Positions 1 through 7,507 of a DNA stretch of 15,123 bases are shown in pieces. A program made the position numbers and the translations under genes. The notes below the pieces were generated by a model. It made no database searches. It saw only the letters and a program-made list of their open reading frames with translations, and was not told the DNA's origin. Numbering within the stretch: position 1 is the first letter of the stretch; every line of letters begins with the position of its first letter. The DNA is from an uncultured Duncaniella sp. (GTDB lineage: Bacteria; Bacteroidota; Bacteroidia; Bacteroidales; Muribaculaceae): the NCBI GenBank assembly GCA_910587165.1, contig CAJUKP010000040.1:1-15123 (forward strand). The letters run 5' to 3'.

Positions 1-13
1 AAAGATACCTCCT
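1..13 (-). promoter_or_regulatory. prfB: prfB programmed +1 frameshift element (incomplete at window edge)
   Basis: On the minus strand, AGGAGG (13-8) is followed by TAT (7-5), CTT (4-2) and T (1). In RF2 genes an internal SD-like sequence three bases upstream of CTT-TGA pairs with the 16S rRNA tail and pushes the ribosome +1 when RF2 is scarce. The TGA itself would fall at bases outside the window, so the stop codon is predicted, not seen. Confidence 0.8.
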
Positions 14-64
14 CAACGCGAGCTTGCGTTCAAAAGTCTCTTTTAGCTGTTCCTGTGTGATCAT
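1..64 (-). CDS. prfB: Peptide chain release factor 2, N-terminal fragment (partial, runs off window)
   Basis: Only the first 21 codons lie in the window, reading from an ATG at 64-62 (minus strand). The peptide starts MITQEQLKETFERKL and continues ALRRYL, which matches the N-terminal helix of bacterial RF2 proteins (…LRRYL/LRGYL). RF2 releases finished peptides at UGA and UAA codons. The last bases read AGG AGG TAT CTT T. This is the layout of the classical prfB autoregulatory frameshift site (E. coli: AGG GGG TAT CTT TGA C), with the SD-like hexamer three bases before the CTT slip codon. The window ends before the expected in-frame TGA. The gene lies downstream of tig, beyond a strong intrinsic terminator, and I see no clear promoter of its own in the 35 nt before the ATG. 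The RF2 call rests on the short N-terminus plus the frameshift element, which together are quite specific. Confidence 0.85.
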   Translation of the reverse strand, partial: MITQEQLKETFERKLALRRYL

Positions 65-90
65 TGTCGTGATTGTTGGGAAACGGGGTT

Positions 91-136
91 AAAAAAATGG
101 GGACGCACTCGGCGGGAAAGCCCGTGGGTGCGTCCC
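91..136 (-). terminator. Intrinsic terminator after tig
   Basis: On the minus strand, a 9-bp GC-rich stem (GGGACGCAC / GTGCGTCCC, 136-128 with 108-100) encloses a second CGGG/CCCG stem (124-121 with 116-113). It is followed directly by a run of seven T (complement of A91-A97). It begins about 20 nt after the tig stop codon. This is a textbook Rho-independent terminator in the tig direction. On the plus strand there is no comparable U-tract. Confidence 0.85.
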
Positions 137-155
137 TTTCAGAGGTTATTCTACG

Positions 156-1496
156 TTAGATATTCTGGGCGATTTCCTTGAACTTGTCCAGCGAGACAGT
201 CTCTTTGTCGAGAGTGACAGTGTTCTCGATGGCCTCATAGAGCTTGGATGCGAGCACGTTCTGTGCGATCTGGTTGCGTACCTCGGCCTTCTCGAGCTGC
301 TCCTTGGCATAGCGGGTGATGATCTCGTCGTCGATACCGGCCATACCGTACTGGGCGAACTGGCGGGCGGTGAGCATCTTGGCGGTCTCGAGAATCTCCT
401 CGTCGGTCACCTTGATGTCGAGTGCGGTGAGGAGGTTGGTCTCGATGATCTCATGCTTGATGCCTGCTTCCTGGGCCTTGAATGCTTCGTCGGCGTTCTC
501 GGCGTCGGCGAAGAAGAGCTTCTTGATGGTCTCGGCGGGAAGTGTCATGCCTGCATACTTCTCCATCATGGCCTTGTCGAAGGTGTTGCGGAAGAGGATG
601 TGGCTGTTCTGGGCAAGCTCGTTGGAGATGAGGTCCTTGACAGCGGCGCGATATTCCTCCTCGTTGTGCACCTTGTCCTCACCGAATACTGTGGTGTAGT
701 ATTCGTCGTTGAGTTCGGCGGGGATGTTGACGATGATCTCAGAGATGTTCATCTCGAAGTCGCTCTTGATGTCGCCGGCGATAGCCTTGTCGACATGGAG
801 CATGGAGGCGAGCTCGCCGGGGTTGCCGGCAGATGCTTTCCAGGGGTTGAACACCACCTTGTCGCCGGGCTTCTTGCCGTTGAACTTGGCAGCTTCCTCC
901 TTGTCCTTGAAATAGAGGGGGAACACGATGCCGTCGGTCACCTGGATGGCGCCTTCGTTGGTGTTGACGCTTCCGTCCTCGTTGAGCTGCATGAGCGAGC
1001 CTTTCACGAGACCGTCCTCGGTCATTTCCTCGCCGGGCTTCTGGGTGCCGAAACGCTTGCGCATATTCTTGTCCTGCTCGTCGATCATCTCCTCGGTCAC
1101 CTCGATCTCATAGAAGGGATAGTGGTCATCGGCGGTGGGCTTGATGTCGAGCTGGGGGATGAGGGCGAGATCATATTTGAACTCCTGATCGCCATCCTCG
1201 AGCACTTCCTTCACTTCCACGGGTACGGGATGACCCATGACGCGGAGGTTGTTCTCTGTGATGTAGTCGATCACGGCACGGTAGACGGTGTCGTTGATCA
1301 CATCGCTGGTCACGTGCTTGCCGAAGCGGCGCTTGAGCTCGCCGAAGGGTACATGGCCCTTGCGGAAGCCGGGGATCACGTGTGTGCGGCCGATTTCCTT
1401 GATTTTCTTGGTGACATCGTCCTTATAGTCGCTCTCATTGATGGCTACGCTAAGACGGAGCTCAACGGGAGAGAGTTCTTCCTTGGTAATGTTCAT
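156..1496 (-). CDS. tig: Trigger factor (ribosome-associated chaperone)
   Basis: This 446-aa protein has the length of a full trigger factor, the chaperone that docks at the ribosomal exit tunnel (L23) and shields nascent chains. The ribosome-binding signature GFRKGHVP is at residues 43-50, in the N-terminal domain (about 1-115). A divergent FKBP-like peptidyl-prolyl isomerase region spans about 155-255. The rest (about 260-440) is the helical substrate-binding C-domain, rich in Glu, Lys and Ala. It is divergent from the E. coli protein, as is usual in Bacteroidota, so isomerase activity is not assured. The ATG start is supported by a well-placed promoter and leader upstream and by alignment of the GFRKG motif with its usual position. 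There is no SD sequence before the ATG. The gene ends in its own terminator and is probably monocistronic. Confidence 0.93.
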   Translation of the reverse strand: MNITKEELSPVELRLSVAINESDYKDDVTKKIKEIGRTHVIPGFRKGHVPFGELKRRFGKHVTSDVINDTVYRAVIDYITENNLRVMGHPVPVEVKEVLEDGDQEFKYDLALIPQLDIKPTADDHYPFYEIEVTEEMIDEQDKNMRKRFGTQKPGEEMTEDGLVKGSLMQLNEDGSVNTNEGAIQVTDGIVFPLYFKDKEEAAKFNGKKPGDKVVFNPWKASAGNPGELASMLHVDKAIAGDIKSDFEMNISEIIVNIPAELNDEYYTTVFGEDKVHNEEEYRAAVKDLISNELAQNSHILFRNTFDKAMMEKYAGMTLPAETIKKLFFADAENADEAFKAQEAGIKHEIIETNLLTALDIKVTDEEILETAKMLTARQFAQYGMAGIDDEIITRYAKEQLEKAEVRNQIAQNVLASKLYEAIENTVTLDKETVSLDKFKEIAQNI

Positions 1497-1547
1497 TGTA
1501 GTTTGTAATTATCTGATTTTGTTAATATTTACAACGTGTAGTGCAAG

Positions 1548-1578
1548 GGAATGTTGTGTCGCGGGGACACAACATTCC
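1548..1578 (-). promoter_or_regulatory. 13-bp perfect hairpin in the tig leader
   Basis: GGAATGTTGTGTC (1548-1560) and GACACAACATTCC (1566-1578) are exact inverted repeats around a 5-base loop. The hairpin starts only a few bases after the predicted tig transcription start (about 1584) and ends about 51 nt before the ATG. No T-tract follows on either strand, so it is not a normal intrinsic terminator. A 5'-end stem-loop could stabilise the mRNA or bind a regulator; this role is inferred. Confidence 0.7.
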
Positions 1579-1589
1579 TATTCAAGTCG

Positions 1590-1621
1590 CAAAATTAACA
1601 AAAAATGTGCAAATTGACAAA
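1590..1621 (-). promoter_or_regulatory. Bacteroides-type promoter for tig
   Basis: On the minus strand, TTTG (1621-1618) lies 20 nt upstream of TAATTTTG (1597-1590). The second element is a perfect match to the Bacteroidetes primary-sigma -7 consensus TAnnTTTG, and the first fits the -33 TTTG. Transcription would start near 1583-1585, giving a leader of about 88 nt. The promoter lies between the GH13 stop codon and tig, so tig can be expressed independently of the upstream cluster. Confidence 0.8.
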
Positions 1622-1628
1622 TCGTAGA

Positions 1629-4145
1629 TCAACGCACTACATATTTCACCGACAGGCTTCCCTGACGGACAATGTAGATGCCGGGCATAAGTCCCGCTTC
1701 GTCGAGCGAGGGGTAGGTGCCGAGGGTGATTCCGGACAGACCGACCACGGTGACGGGAGCCTGCGGGTCGAAACATCCTCCGGAGCCGATGCTGACGTCG
1801 GTCAGGCCGCTGTCAGGGTCGCCGCCATAGACGGCAAACGATCCTGCCGGAAGGGTGACTCCCTCGGCCGAGAGGGTGGGGGCACCGTCATAACCGTGGG
1901 CGAGCAGGGTATAGCTGCCGTCGGCGAGATTGACTGTCGCTCCTGTCACTGGATCCTTGGGCATGGGTATGGTGGTTGTGGCATTGACCGAGGGATTCAC
2001 CACAAGGTGGAGCGAGGTCTTGTCGTTGGCCAGCGAGACATATCTGGCGCTCCACTGCTTCAGATCGACAGTGGTGGCCACTCCCTCCTTGAACAGACTG
2101 GAGTAGCGGGTGCGTATGTCGCACAGCGCTGCGTATGTGTCGTGCAGGCCGAGGTGATCCTTTGATTTGAGAAGATTCCAGTTGACTTTTTTGGGGCTGG
2201 TGTCGTTGCCGCTGTCATTCTTGGTGGTCTGGCTGTTGCCGAGCTCCTCGAACTGCCATATCATGTGGGCTCCTGGGGTCAGGAGCATCTGTGCGGCCAG
2301 TGAGCCGAGTCGTTTTGTTATCACACCGATGTTGCCTTTCACTCCCTCGGCTCCGTAGTAGGCGGCTTTGTAGGCCACGCGCTCTTCATCGTGGCTTTCT
2401 GCATAGCTCACAGTCGATCCCCACAGACGTGAGTCATGGGGTGCGTAGAAGCGGTTGAGGTCGGCGTTGGAGGGGTAGCCCATCACATATTCGCATGACT
2501 GGTAGTTGATATTGGCCCAGTTGGTCTCGCCGTCGCGAGCCATATCGTTTTCCTCCTCGGCAGAGGCGAGGTTCTCGTTGATGAAGTAGACGTCGGGCTT
2601 GATTTCGATCATCTTGTCACGAAGGGCTTTCATGCGGGCCACACGGGTGGCGTTGAAGCGGTTGGTGTTGTTCTCTGACGGATTCCCCCAGGTGTTGGTG
2701 GCGGGATCGTATGCGGTCCCATAGCTGTCATTGTCACCGAGGCCTTTCACGAGGTCGAAACGGAATCCGTCGACGTTGTATTCGGTCATCCAGTAGGCCA
2801 GCGCATCATGCCATTGCTGCTGCACCATTGCGCAATCCTGGTTCCAGTCGTTGAGCACACTGTAGGAGTGAGGCGCGGAGCTGTTGTAGAACGGTGTGTT
2901 GTTGCGGGTGTACATATCATACCAGGGGTGCAGACCGTCTGACTGGTTGAGGACGATGTCCAGTATCACAGCCATTCCGCGCTCATGTGCTCCGTCAATG
3001 AATGCACGGTAGTCATCGGGCGTTCCGTATGCCTTGTCGGGGGCCATGTAGAAGTTGGGATTGTAGCCCCAGGAGTTGTTGCCGCTGAACTCCATTATCG
3101 GCAGCAGCTCAATTGCGTTGACCCCGAGCTCCTTGAGATAGTCAAGTTTCTCCATGGCGCTTTTGACTGTACCGTTGCCGAGCGCGCGGCCTTCGGAACC
3201 GGTGAAGTCGCGGAACAGCAGTTCGTAGATGATCAGATCGTTCTGTGCGGCACCCTTGAAGTCGGGCACTTTCCACTCATAGCCGCTGTGGTCAGAGTTG
3301 TAGACAGCCACGGCCACGTTGCCGATGTGTGCCGAGGGGTAGGCGGGCATATCGGGATAGACCTCGGGTGAAATGTAGGTGTCATTCCAGGGATCAAGCA
3401 CCAGATGCGCGTAAGGGTCGCCCGTCTGGGTGGCTCCATCGACTATGTAATAATATATGTGGTCATTACCTTTCTCAAGACCTGACACTGTGGTCCAGAA
3501 ATAACGAAATCCGTTGTAGTCCTGATAGTTCATGACATCGTTCGCGCCGGGAGCATATCCGTTCCAGGAGGCGGACATGGCCACGTTGTCCTTGCCGGGA
3601 GCTCCGAGACAGAATGTGACACTGCCATCGGCATTCTCGACGGTTCCCATTTTCGGGATGCCGCCCGGATAGTCGGCGGCTTTGGACCGGGGACACCCTG
3701 ACGGGAAGATGTGGACCATCACGTCGCTTCCGGTTGCGCTCTTTGCAGATACGCTTCCGTCAGAGTTGCGGAACACGAATGCAAGTTCCCTGATCTCCTC
3801 GGAGGAATCGGTGATTCCGTAGAAATCGCGTATGTTGTCTATCTTCAGTGTCCATGTGTCCGGACCGGAGGCCGTCATCTTATACTTATCAGAGTTGACG
3901 CCCCATGTGGGTGCATACTTCCAGTCGGAGATTCCTGTGCTTTGCGATGTGATCACACCGGTGTGGGCATAGACATCGCCGTTACTTCCGTAAAGGGCTC
4001 TGTTGCCGCCGTCGGCATGAAAGGTTACGGTGACTGAATTGTCGGAAGCCGTCAGAATGGCCGGCTCTGTCGTGACAGTCTGGGCGTATGCTATGTGAGC
4101 CGAGGCGACGGCTGCTACCCAGATGAGGACATTGTAGAGTTTCAT
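1629..4145 (-). CDS. Secreted GH13 alpha-amylase-family protein with N-terminal beta domains and C-terminal sorting-like tail
   Basis: This 838-aa protein is predicted to hydrolyse or rearrange alpha-glucans (starch, glycogen, pullulan) outside the cytoplasm. A Sec signal peptide covers residues 1-21 (cut after AYA). There is no lipobox. Two beta-rich domains follow (about 25-145 and 165-260); the second resembles the E-set/CBM48 modules that precede GH13 barrels. The GH13 barrel runs from about 303 to 690. Its conserved regions are DIVLN (396-400), GFRFD with the nucleophile D464, INEN with the acid/base E524, and ESHDE with D586. The catalytic triad is intact, but the usual His after region I (NH) is Gln401. 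A C-terminal beta domain is followed by a 58-residue tail ending GIYIVRQ…VKYVVR, similar to Por/T9SS-type sorting tails. Exact specificity cannot be read from sequence. No SusC/SusD genes are adjacent, so this is not a visible polysaccharide-utilisation locus. Confidence 0.88.
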   Translation of the reverse strand: MKLYNVLIWVAAVASAHIAYAQTVTTEPAILTASDNSVTVTFHADGGNRALYGSNGDVYAHTGVITSQSTGISDWKYAPTWGVNSDKYKMTASGPDTWTLKIDNIRDFYGITDSSEEIRELAFVFRNSDGSVSAKSATGSDVMVHIFPSGCPRSKAADYPGGIPKMGTVENADGSVTFCLGAPGKDNVAMSASWNGYAPGANDVMNYQDYNGFRYFWTTVSGLEKGNDHIYYYIVDGATQTGDPYAHLVLDPWNDTYISPEVYPDMPAYPSAHIGNVAVAVYNSDHSGYEWKVPDFKGAAQNDLIIYELLFRDFTGSEGRALGNGTVKSAMEKLDYLKELGVNAIELLPIMEFSGNNSWGYNPNFYMAPDKAYGTPDDYRAFIDGAHERGMAVILDIVLNQSDGLHPWYDMYTRNNTPFYNSSAPHSYSVLNDWNQDCAMVQQQWHDALAYWMTEYNVDGFRFDLVKGLGDNDSYGTAYDPATNTWGNPSENNTNRFNATRVARMKALRDKMIEIKPDVYFINENLASAEEENDMARDGETNWANINYQSCEYVMGYPSNADLNRFYAPHDSRLWGSTVSYAESHDEERVAYKAAYYGAEGVKGNIGVITKRLGSLAAQMLLTPGAHMIWQFEELGNSQTTKNDSGNDTSPKKVNWNLLKSKDHLGLHDTYAALCDIRTRYSSLFKEGVATTVDLKQWSARYVSLANDKTSLHLVVNPSVNATTTIPMPKDPVTGATVNLADGSYTLLAHGYDGAPTLSAEGVTLPAGSFAVYGGDPDSGLTDVSIGSGGCFDPQAPVTVVGLSGITLGTYPSLDEAGLMPGIYIVRQGSLSVKYVVR

Positions 4146-4180
4146 TCGGATTGATTTAAAATAAGTATGATATAAGATTG

Positions 4181-4240
4181 GAAAGATCGGAAAGAAGAGG
4201 TGAGGAGCAGGGGGAGGGTGGAGCTGATGCCGGGTATGGG
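4181..4240 (-). promoter_or_regulatory. C-rich, G-poor gap between TPR gene and GH13 gene (candidate Rho-loading region)
   Basis: Over these 60 nt the transcript strand has 31 C and only 5 G. No stem-loop or T-tract terminator is visible in the 99-nt gap. Such C-over-G bias is the main sequence signature of Rho utilisation sites, so partial Rho-dependent termination here is plausible. No convincing TAnnTTTG promoter for the GH13 gene was found; the nearest, TATTTTAA around 4157-4164, is a poor match. Confidence 0.35.
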
Positions 4241-4244
4241 GCGG

Positions 4245-5699
4245 TCACACTCTGAAGGGATCGAAATCGTCGGCCGGTATGGCGGGATCGGACTGGAGCC
4301 CGAGGATGATGCTGCGCAACGCGGCCTGATAGCCTATGTTCTGGCAGATGAAGGTGATGGGTGAGACCGTGCCTTTCCAGAGATCGTATTTCGAATCGAA
4401 GCGCATGAAGCTTTCGAGAATATGGTTGCAGCTGTCAAGAGCTTTCTGTCTCTCGCCGAGTCTGACGAGACTCATCACGTAGGGGATGGCCACCGAGGGG
4501 TGGTGTGGCCAGATGTCCACACGTGTGGAGACACAGTTGTCGTAGATATTCTCCGCCTCCTTGTAGCGTCCGGCCAGATAGCAGGCCTCCATCACTTTGG
4601 GGATGAGTTCATGTGATGTGTCGTGCTGTGAGGCCACGACGAGTATGGCGGCAGCTATCTCGAAGTTGCCCATCCTTATGTGTTCGGTGGCCCAGTCGGC
4701 GAATGATACCTCGGGAATGTCAGCGTAGTGGTCTCTGAGGAATTTCTCACCGGCCTTGATGTCGATGGAAATCAGACAGTCGATGATGTTGCGGCTGAAA
4801 CTGTGGGAGGATATGTAGCGGATTATCTCCTCCACGGCTCCTTTCTCGTCGTTGGTGGAGCAGAGGGCGTAGGAGAGATAGATGATATCCTGCTCGCTGG
4901 CATCGGGACGGGCGACGAGATTGCGGAATGTGGAGATCACATACGGAACCTCCCTGTTGAGCCTGAACAATGAGGAGGCTTTGACCCTCAGGCCTTCGGT
5001 AGAGTCAGGGTCGATGGCGAGGGCGAAGTCCGCTGAACTTAGCGCGGCCTCGAAATCTTCCTTGTTATGCTGCACTGTGGCGAGCCTGAGCCAGAAGTCG
5101 AGGGTGAACGGTTCCATCATCGTCAGCTCTTCGAAGAGACGTGCGGCGGTGGCGTAGTCGCCACCCTCTTCGGCCCGGTCGGCATATTCGTAGATGAACG
5201 TCTGCGGATAGGAGGTCTTGCTCTCCACTTTGCCGCGGTTGGCCTCTACCCAGTCGAGCATACCGAGCTCTGCACACAGATCGACGAGCTGGATCACATC
5301 CTCGTCGCCGAACTCCGTGGCGGCCTCGACAGTCTCGTCGAGGCGCGCACGTGTTTCGGGCGTATTGAGCGCACCCTCGGCTCTGAGGGCGAGCAGTTTG
5401 TTGAGGACACCTCCGTTACTCACCCGGCGGTTCACCTCGGCAGCGGCTTCCATCTCGCCGAACGACGAGTAGAACCAAGCCCTGCGGGTGGCGAGGGCCT
5501 GGCTGTCGGGATAGTGGCGCGCACCGTAGAGCAGCACTTCCATCTTGACGATATAGTTGTCAAGATCCGAGGCATAGTCAAATATCTCGATGAGGTCGTT
5601 CTCATCGAAGAAGGCTTCGCTGTTGCCGGCTTTGACTATCTCGGACTCAAACTCGTCAAAAAGGCTCTGGCGTGCATCGTCGGGGGTGTTGTTGTCCAT
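4245..5699 (-). CDS. Tetratricopeptide-like helical repeat protein, function unknown
   Basis: This 484-aa protein has no signal peptide or membrane segment and is therefore probably cytoplasmic. It is strongly acidic near the N-terminus and consists of helical pairs. The clearest TPR-like units run from about 168 to 245, with spaced A/L/Y/F positions and the typical 'A..dP.s' turns (AIDPDSTEG near 228-236). More irregular helical pairs fill the rest. TPR proteins are scaffolds for protein-protein contacts; the partner is not indicated. It lies 65 nt downstream of glnS and 99 nt upstream of the GH13 gene on the same strand, and both gaps are unusually C-rich. The ATG start is the first good one after the C-rich gap. 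Family assignment is by repeat pattern only. Confidence 0.75.
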   Translation of the reverse strand: MDNNTPDDARQSLFDEFESEIVKAGNSEAFFDENDLIEIFDYASDLDNYIVKMEVLLYGARHYPDSQALATRRAWFYSSFGEMEAAAEVNRRVSNGGVLNKLLALRAEGALNTPETRARLDETVEAATEFGDEDVIQLVDLCAELGMLDWVEANRGKVESKTSYPQTFIYEYADRAEEGGDYATAARLFEELTMMEPFTLDFWLRLATVQHNKEDFEAALSSADFALAIDPDSTEGLRVKASSLFRLNREVPYVISTFRNLVARPDASEQDIIYLSYALCSTNDEKGAVEEIIRYISSHSFSRNIIDCLISIDIKAGEKFLRDHYADIPEVSFADWATEHIRMGNFEIAAAILVVASQHDTSHELIPKVMEACYLAGRYKEAENIYDNCVSTRVDIWPHHPSVAIPYVMSLVRLGERQKALDSCNHILESFMRFDSKYDLWKGTVSPITFICQNIGYQAALRSIILGLQSDPAIPADDFDPFRV

Positions 5700-5700
5700 T

Positions 5701-5760
5701 CGGTTTCAGTGGGGTAAAATGGGGGGATGTTTGGGAGTGCGGAGGATGCAGGAGGGGGAA
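5701..5760 (-). promoter_or_regulatory. C-rich, G-poor gap between glnS and TPR gene (candidate Rho-loading region)
   Basis: In these 60 nt the transcript strand has 31 C and 4 G. On the plus (template) strand this appears as G-runs at 5711-5714, 5721-5726, 5733-5735 and 5754-5758. There is no hairpin with a T-tract. The composition fits a Rho utilisation region or a C-rich unstructured leader for the TPR gene. A template-strand G-quadruplex is possible but would need an 18-nt last loop. Confidence 0.4.
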
Positions 5761-5764
5761 ACTG

Positions 5765-7483
5765 TCAGCCTTTACGGGCTTCTTTCTCCCATGAATCCTT
5801 GAGGGCGATGGTGCGGTTGAACACCGGTGCCTCCGGGGTCGAATCGGGATCGAGTGTGAAGTATCCGATGCGCTGGAACTGCAGGGGCACACCGGGCTTG
5901 GCAATCTCGAGGAGATATGGCTCGACCTTGATTCCCTCGATCACTTTGAGTGAGTCGGGGTTGAGCATCTCGCGGAAGTCGCGGTCGGTCTCGGCGGCAG
6001 GATTCTCCACGCTGAAGAGTCGGTCGTAGATGCGGGCGGTGGCGTTGACTGCCTTTGATGCATCCACCCAGTGCAGGGTGCCTTTCACCTTGCGGGCGCT
6101 TCCGGGCAGACCGCTGCGGGTGTCGGGATCGTAGGTGCAGCGCAGCTCGGTGATGTTTCCTTCGGCGTCCTTGACCACTTCCTCACACTTGATGATGTAT
6201 GCACCCTTGAGGCGCACCTCTCCGCCGGGAGCGAGACGGAAGAATTTCTTGGGGGGATTCTCCATGAAATCGTCGCGCTCGATGAAGATCTCGCGTGAGA
6301 ACGGCATCTTGTGGGTACCTGTCTCGGGAGCCTCGGGATTGTTTTCCATCTCCACCATCTCGGTCTGTCCCTCGGGATAGTTGGTGATCACCACCTTGAC
6401 GGGGTTGATCACAGCCATTCCTCTCGTGGCCACCTTGTTGAGATCGTCGCGCACGGCGTGCTCGAGCAACGAGATGGAGTTGAGCGCTTCATATTTGGTG
6501 TAGCCGATAGTGTCGATGAAGTTACGTATGGCCCGGGGAGTGAAACCGCGGCGGCGCAGACCGGAGATGGTCGGCATACGGGGATCATCCCATCCTGCCA
6601 CGAGTCCCTCCTTGACAAGCTGCAGCAGCTTGCGCTTCGACATCACTGTGTAGGTGAGGTTGAGGCGGTTGAATTCGATCTGGCGCGGGCAATAGCTGTC
6701 GTCGGCCAGCTCCTTGACGAAGTATTCGTAAAGCGGACGATGCACCACGAACTCAAGTGTACAGATCGAGTGGGTGACACCCTCGAAGTAGTCGCTCTGG
6801 CCATGGGCGAAGTCATACATGGGATATACTTTCCATGTGGTGCCGGTGCGGTGGTGGGGTGTCTTTATGATGCGGTACATGATGGGATCGCGGAAGTGCA
6901 TATTGGGATTGGCCATGTCGATCTTGGCACGGAGCACACGGCTTCCCTCGTCAAATTCGCCCGCGTTCATGCGCATGAACAGGTCGAGATTCTCCTCCAC
7001 CGAACGGTTGCGATAGGGGCTCTCGGTGCCGGGCTGTGTGGGAGTGCCTTTCTGGGCGGCTATCTCCTCCGAACTCTGATCGTCCACGTATGCCTTGCCT
7101 TCCTTGATTAGACGGACCGCAAGATCAAAGAGCTGAGGGAAGTAGTCTGAGGCGTAGTATTCGCGGTCGCCCCAGTCGAAACCGAGCCATTTGATGTCTT
7201 CGCGTATAGAGTCGACGTATTCCACATCCTCCTTCACGGGGTTGGTGTCGTCGAAGCGGAGATTGCAGGTGCCTCCGAACTTCTCGGCTATACCAAAATC
7301 CATGCAGATGGCCTTTGCGTGGCCGATATGCAGGTATCCGTTAGGCTCCGGCGGGAAACGTGTGTTGAGCCTTCCGCCGTTTTTGCCGGCCTGAAGGTCT
7401 TTGAGAACTGATTCTTCTACAAAGTTGAGACCCTTGGTGGATTCCTCGGGGTTTATGGCGGGAGTTTTATCTTCCATGATCAT
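5765..7483 (-). CDS. glnS: Glutaminyl-tRNA synthetase
   Basis: This 572-aa class I aminoacyl-tRNA synthetase charges tRNA-Gln directly in the cytoplasm. The class I signature PPEPNGYLHIGHAK places HIGH at residues 52-55. The second ATP-binding loop is VMSKRKL at 280-286, the GlnRS form of KMSKS. The GlnRS-type N-terminal reading LRFDDTNP (76-83) separates it from most GluRS proteins, which have the D..R.DDTD pattern. The two-part beta-barrel anticodon domain (about 355-545) is of GlnRS type, not the helical bacterial GluRS type. Length is close to the E. coli enzyme (about 550 aa). Two in-frame ATGs (7483 and 7477) are possible starts; the difference is two residues. It lies 24 nt downstream of alaS, so the two synthetases are very likely co-transcribed. 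Confidence 0.95.
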   Translation of the reverse strand: MIMEDKTPAINPEESTKGLNFVEESVLKDLQAGKNGGRLNTRFPPEPNGYLHIGHAKAICMDFGIAEKFGGTCNLRFDDTNPVKEDVEYVDSIREDIKWLGFDWGDREYYASDYFPQLFDLAVRLIKEGKAYVDDQSSEEIAAQKGTPTQPGTESPYRNRSVEENLDLFMRMNAGEFDEGSRVLRAKIDMANPNMHFRDPIMYRIIKTPHHRTGTTWKVYPMYDFAHGQSDYFEGVTHSICTLEFVVHRPLYEYFVKELADDSYCPRQIEFNRLNLTYTVMSKRKLLQLVKEGLVAGWDDPRMPTISGLRRRGFTPRAIRNFIDTIGYTKYEALNSISLLEHAVRDDLNKVATRGMAVINPVKVVITNYPEGQTEMVEMENNPEAPETGTHKMPFSREIFIERDDFMENPPKKFFRLAPGGEVRLKGAYIIKCEEVVKDAEGNITELRCTYDPDTRSGLPGSARKVKGTLHWVDASKAVNATARIYDRLFSVENPAAETDRDFREMLNPDSLKVIEGIKVEPYLLEIAKPGVPLQFQRIGYFTLDPDSTPEAPVFNRTIALKDSWEKEARKG

Positions 7484-7507
7484 CTGTTGATTGGAGCGTT
7501 GATTCTT

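Noticed and set aside
453..1508. 351-aa open frame on the plus strand antisense to tig
   Set aside because: It mirrors the tig codons over the same span, is rich in Val/Leu/Gly/His/Glu without domain features, and has no promoter. It is a by-product of high-GC codon use.
1548..1578. Leader hairpin read as the terminator of the GH13 gene
   Set aside because: No T-tract follows it on the minus strand, and it lies downstream of a consensus promoter, so it belongs to the tig leader.
4157..4178. Possible promoter for the GH13 gene
   Set aside because: TATTTTAA departs from TAnnTTTG at the last two positions, and no -33 TTTG is present at proper spacing.
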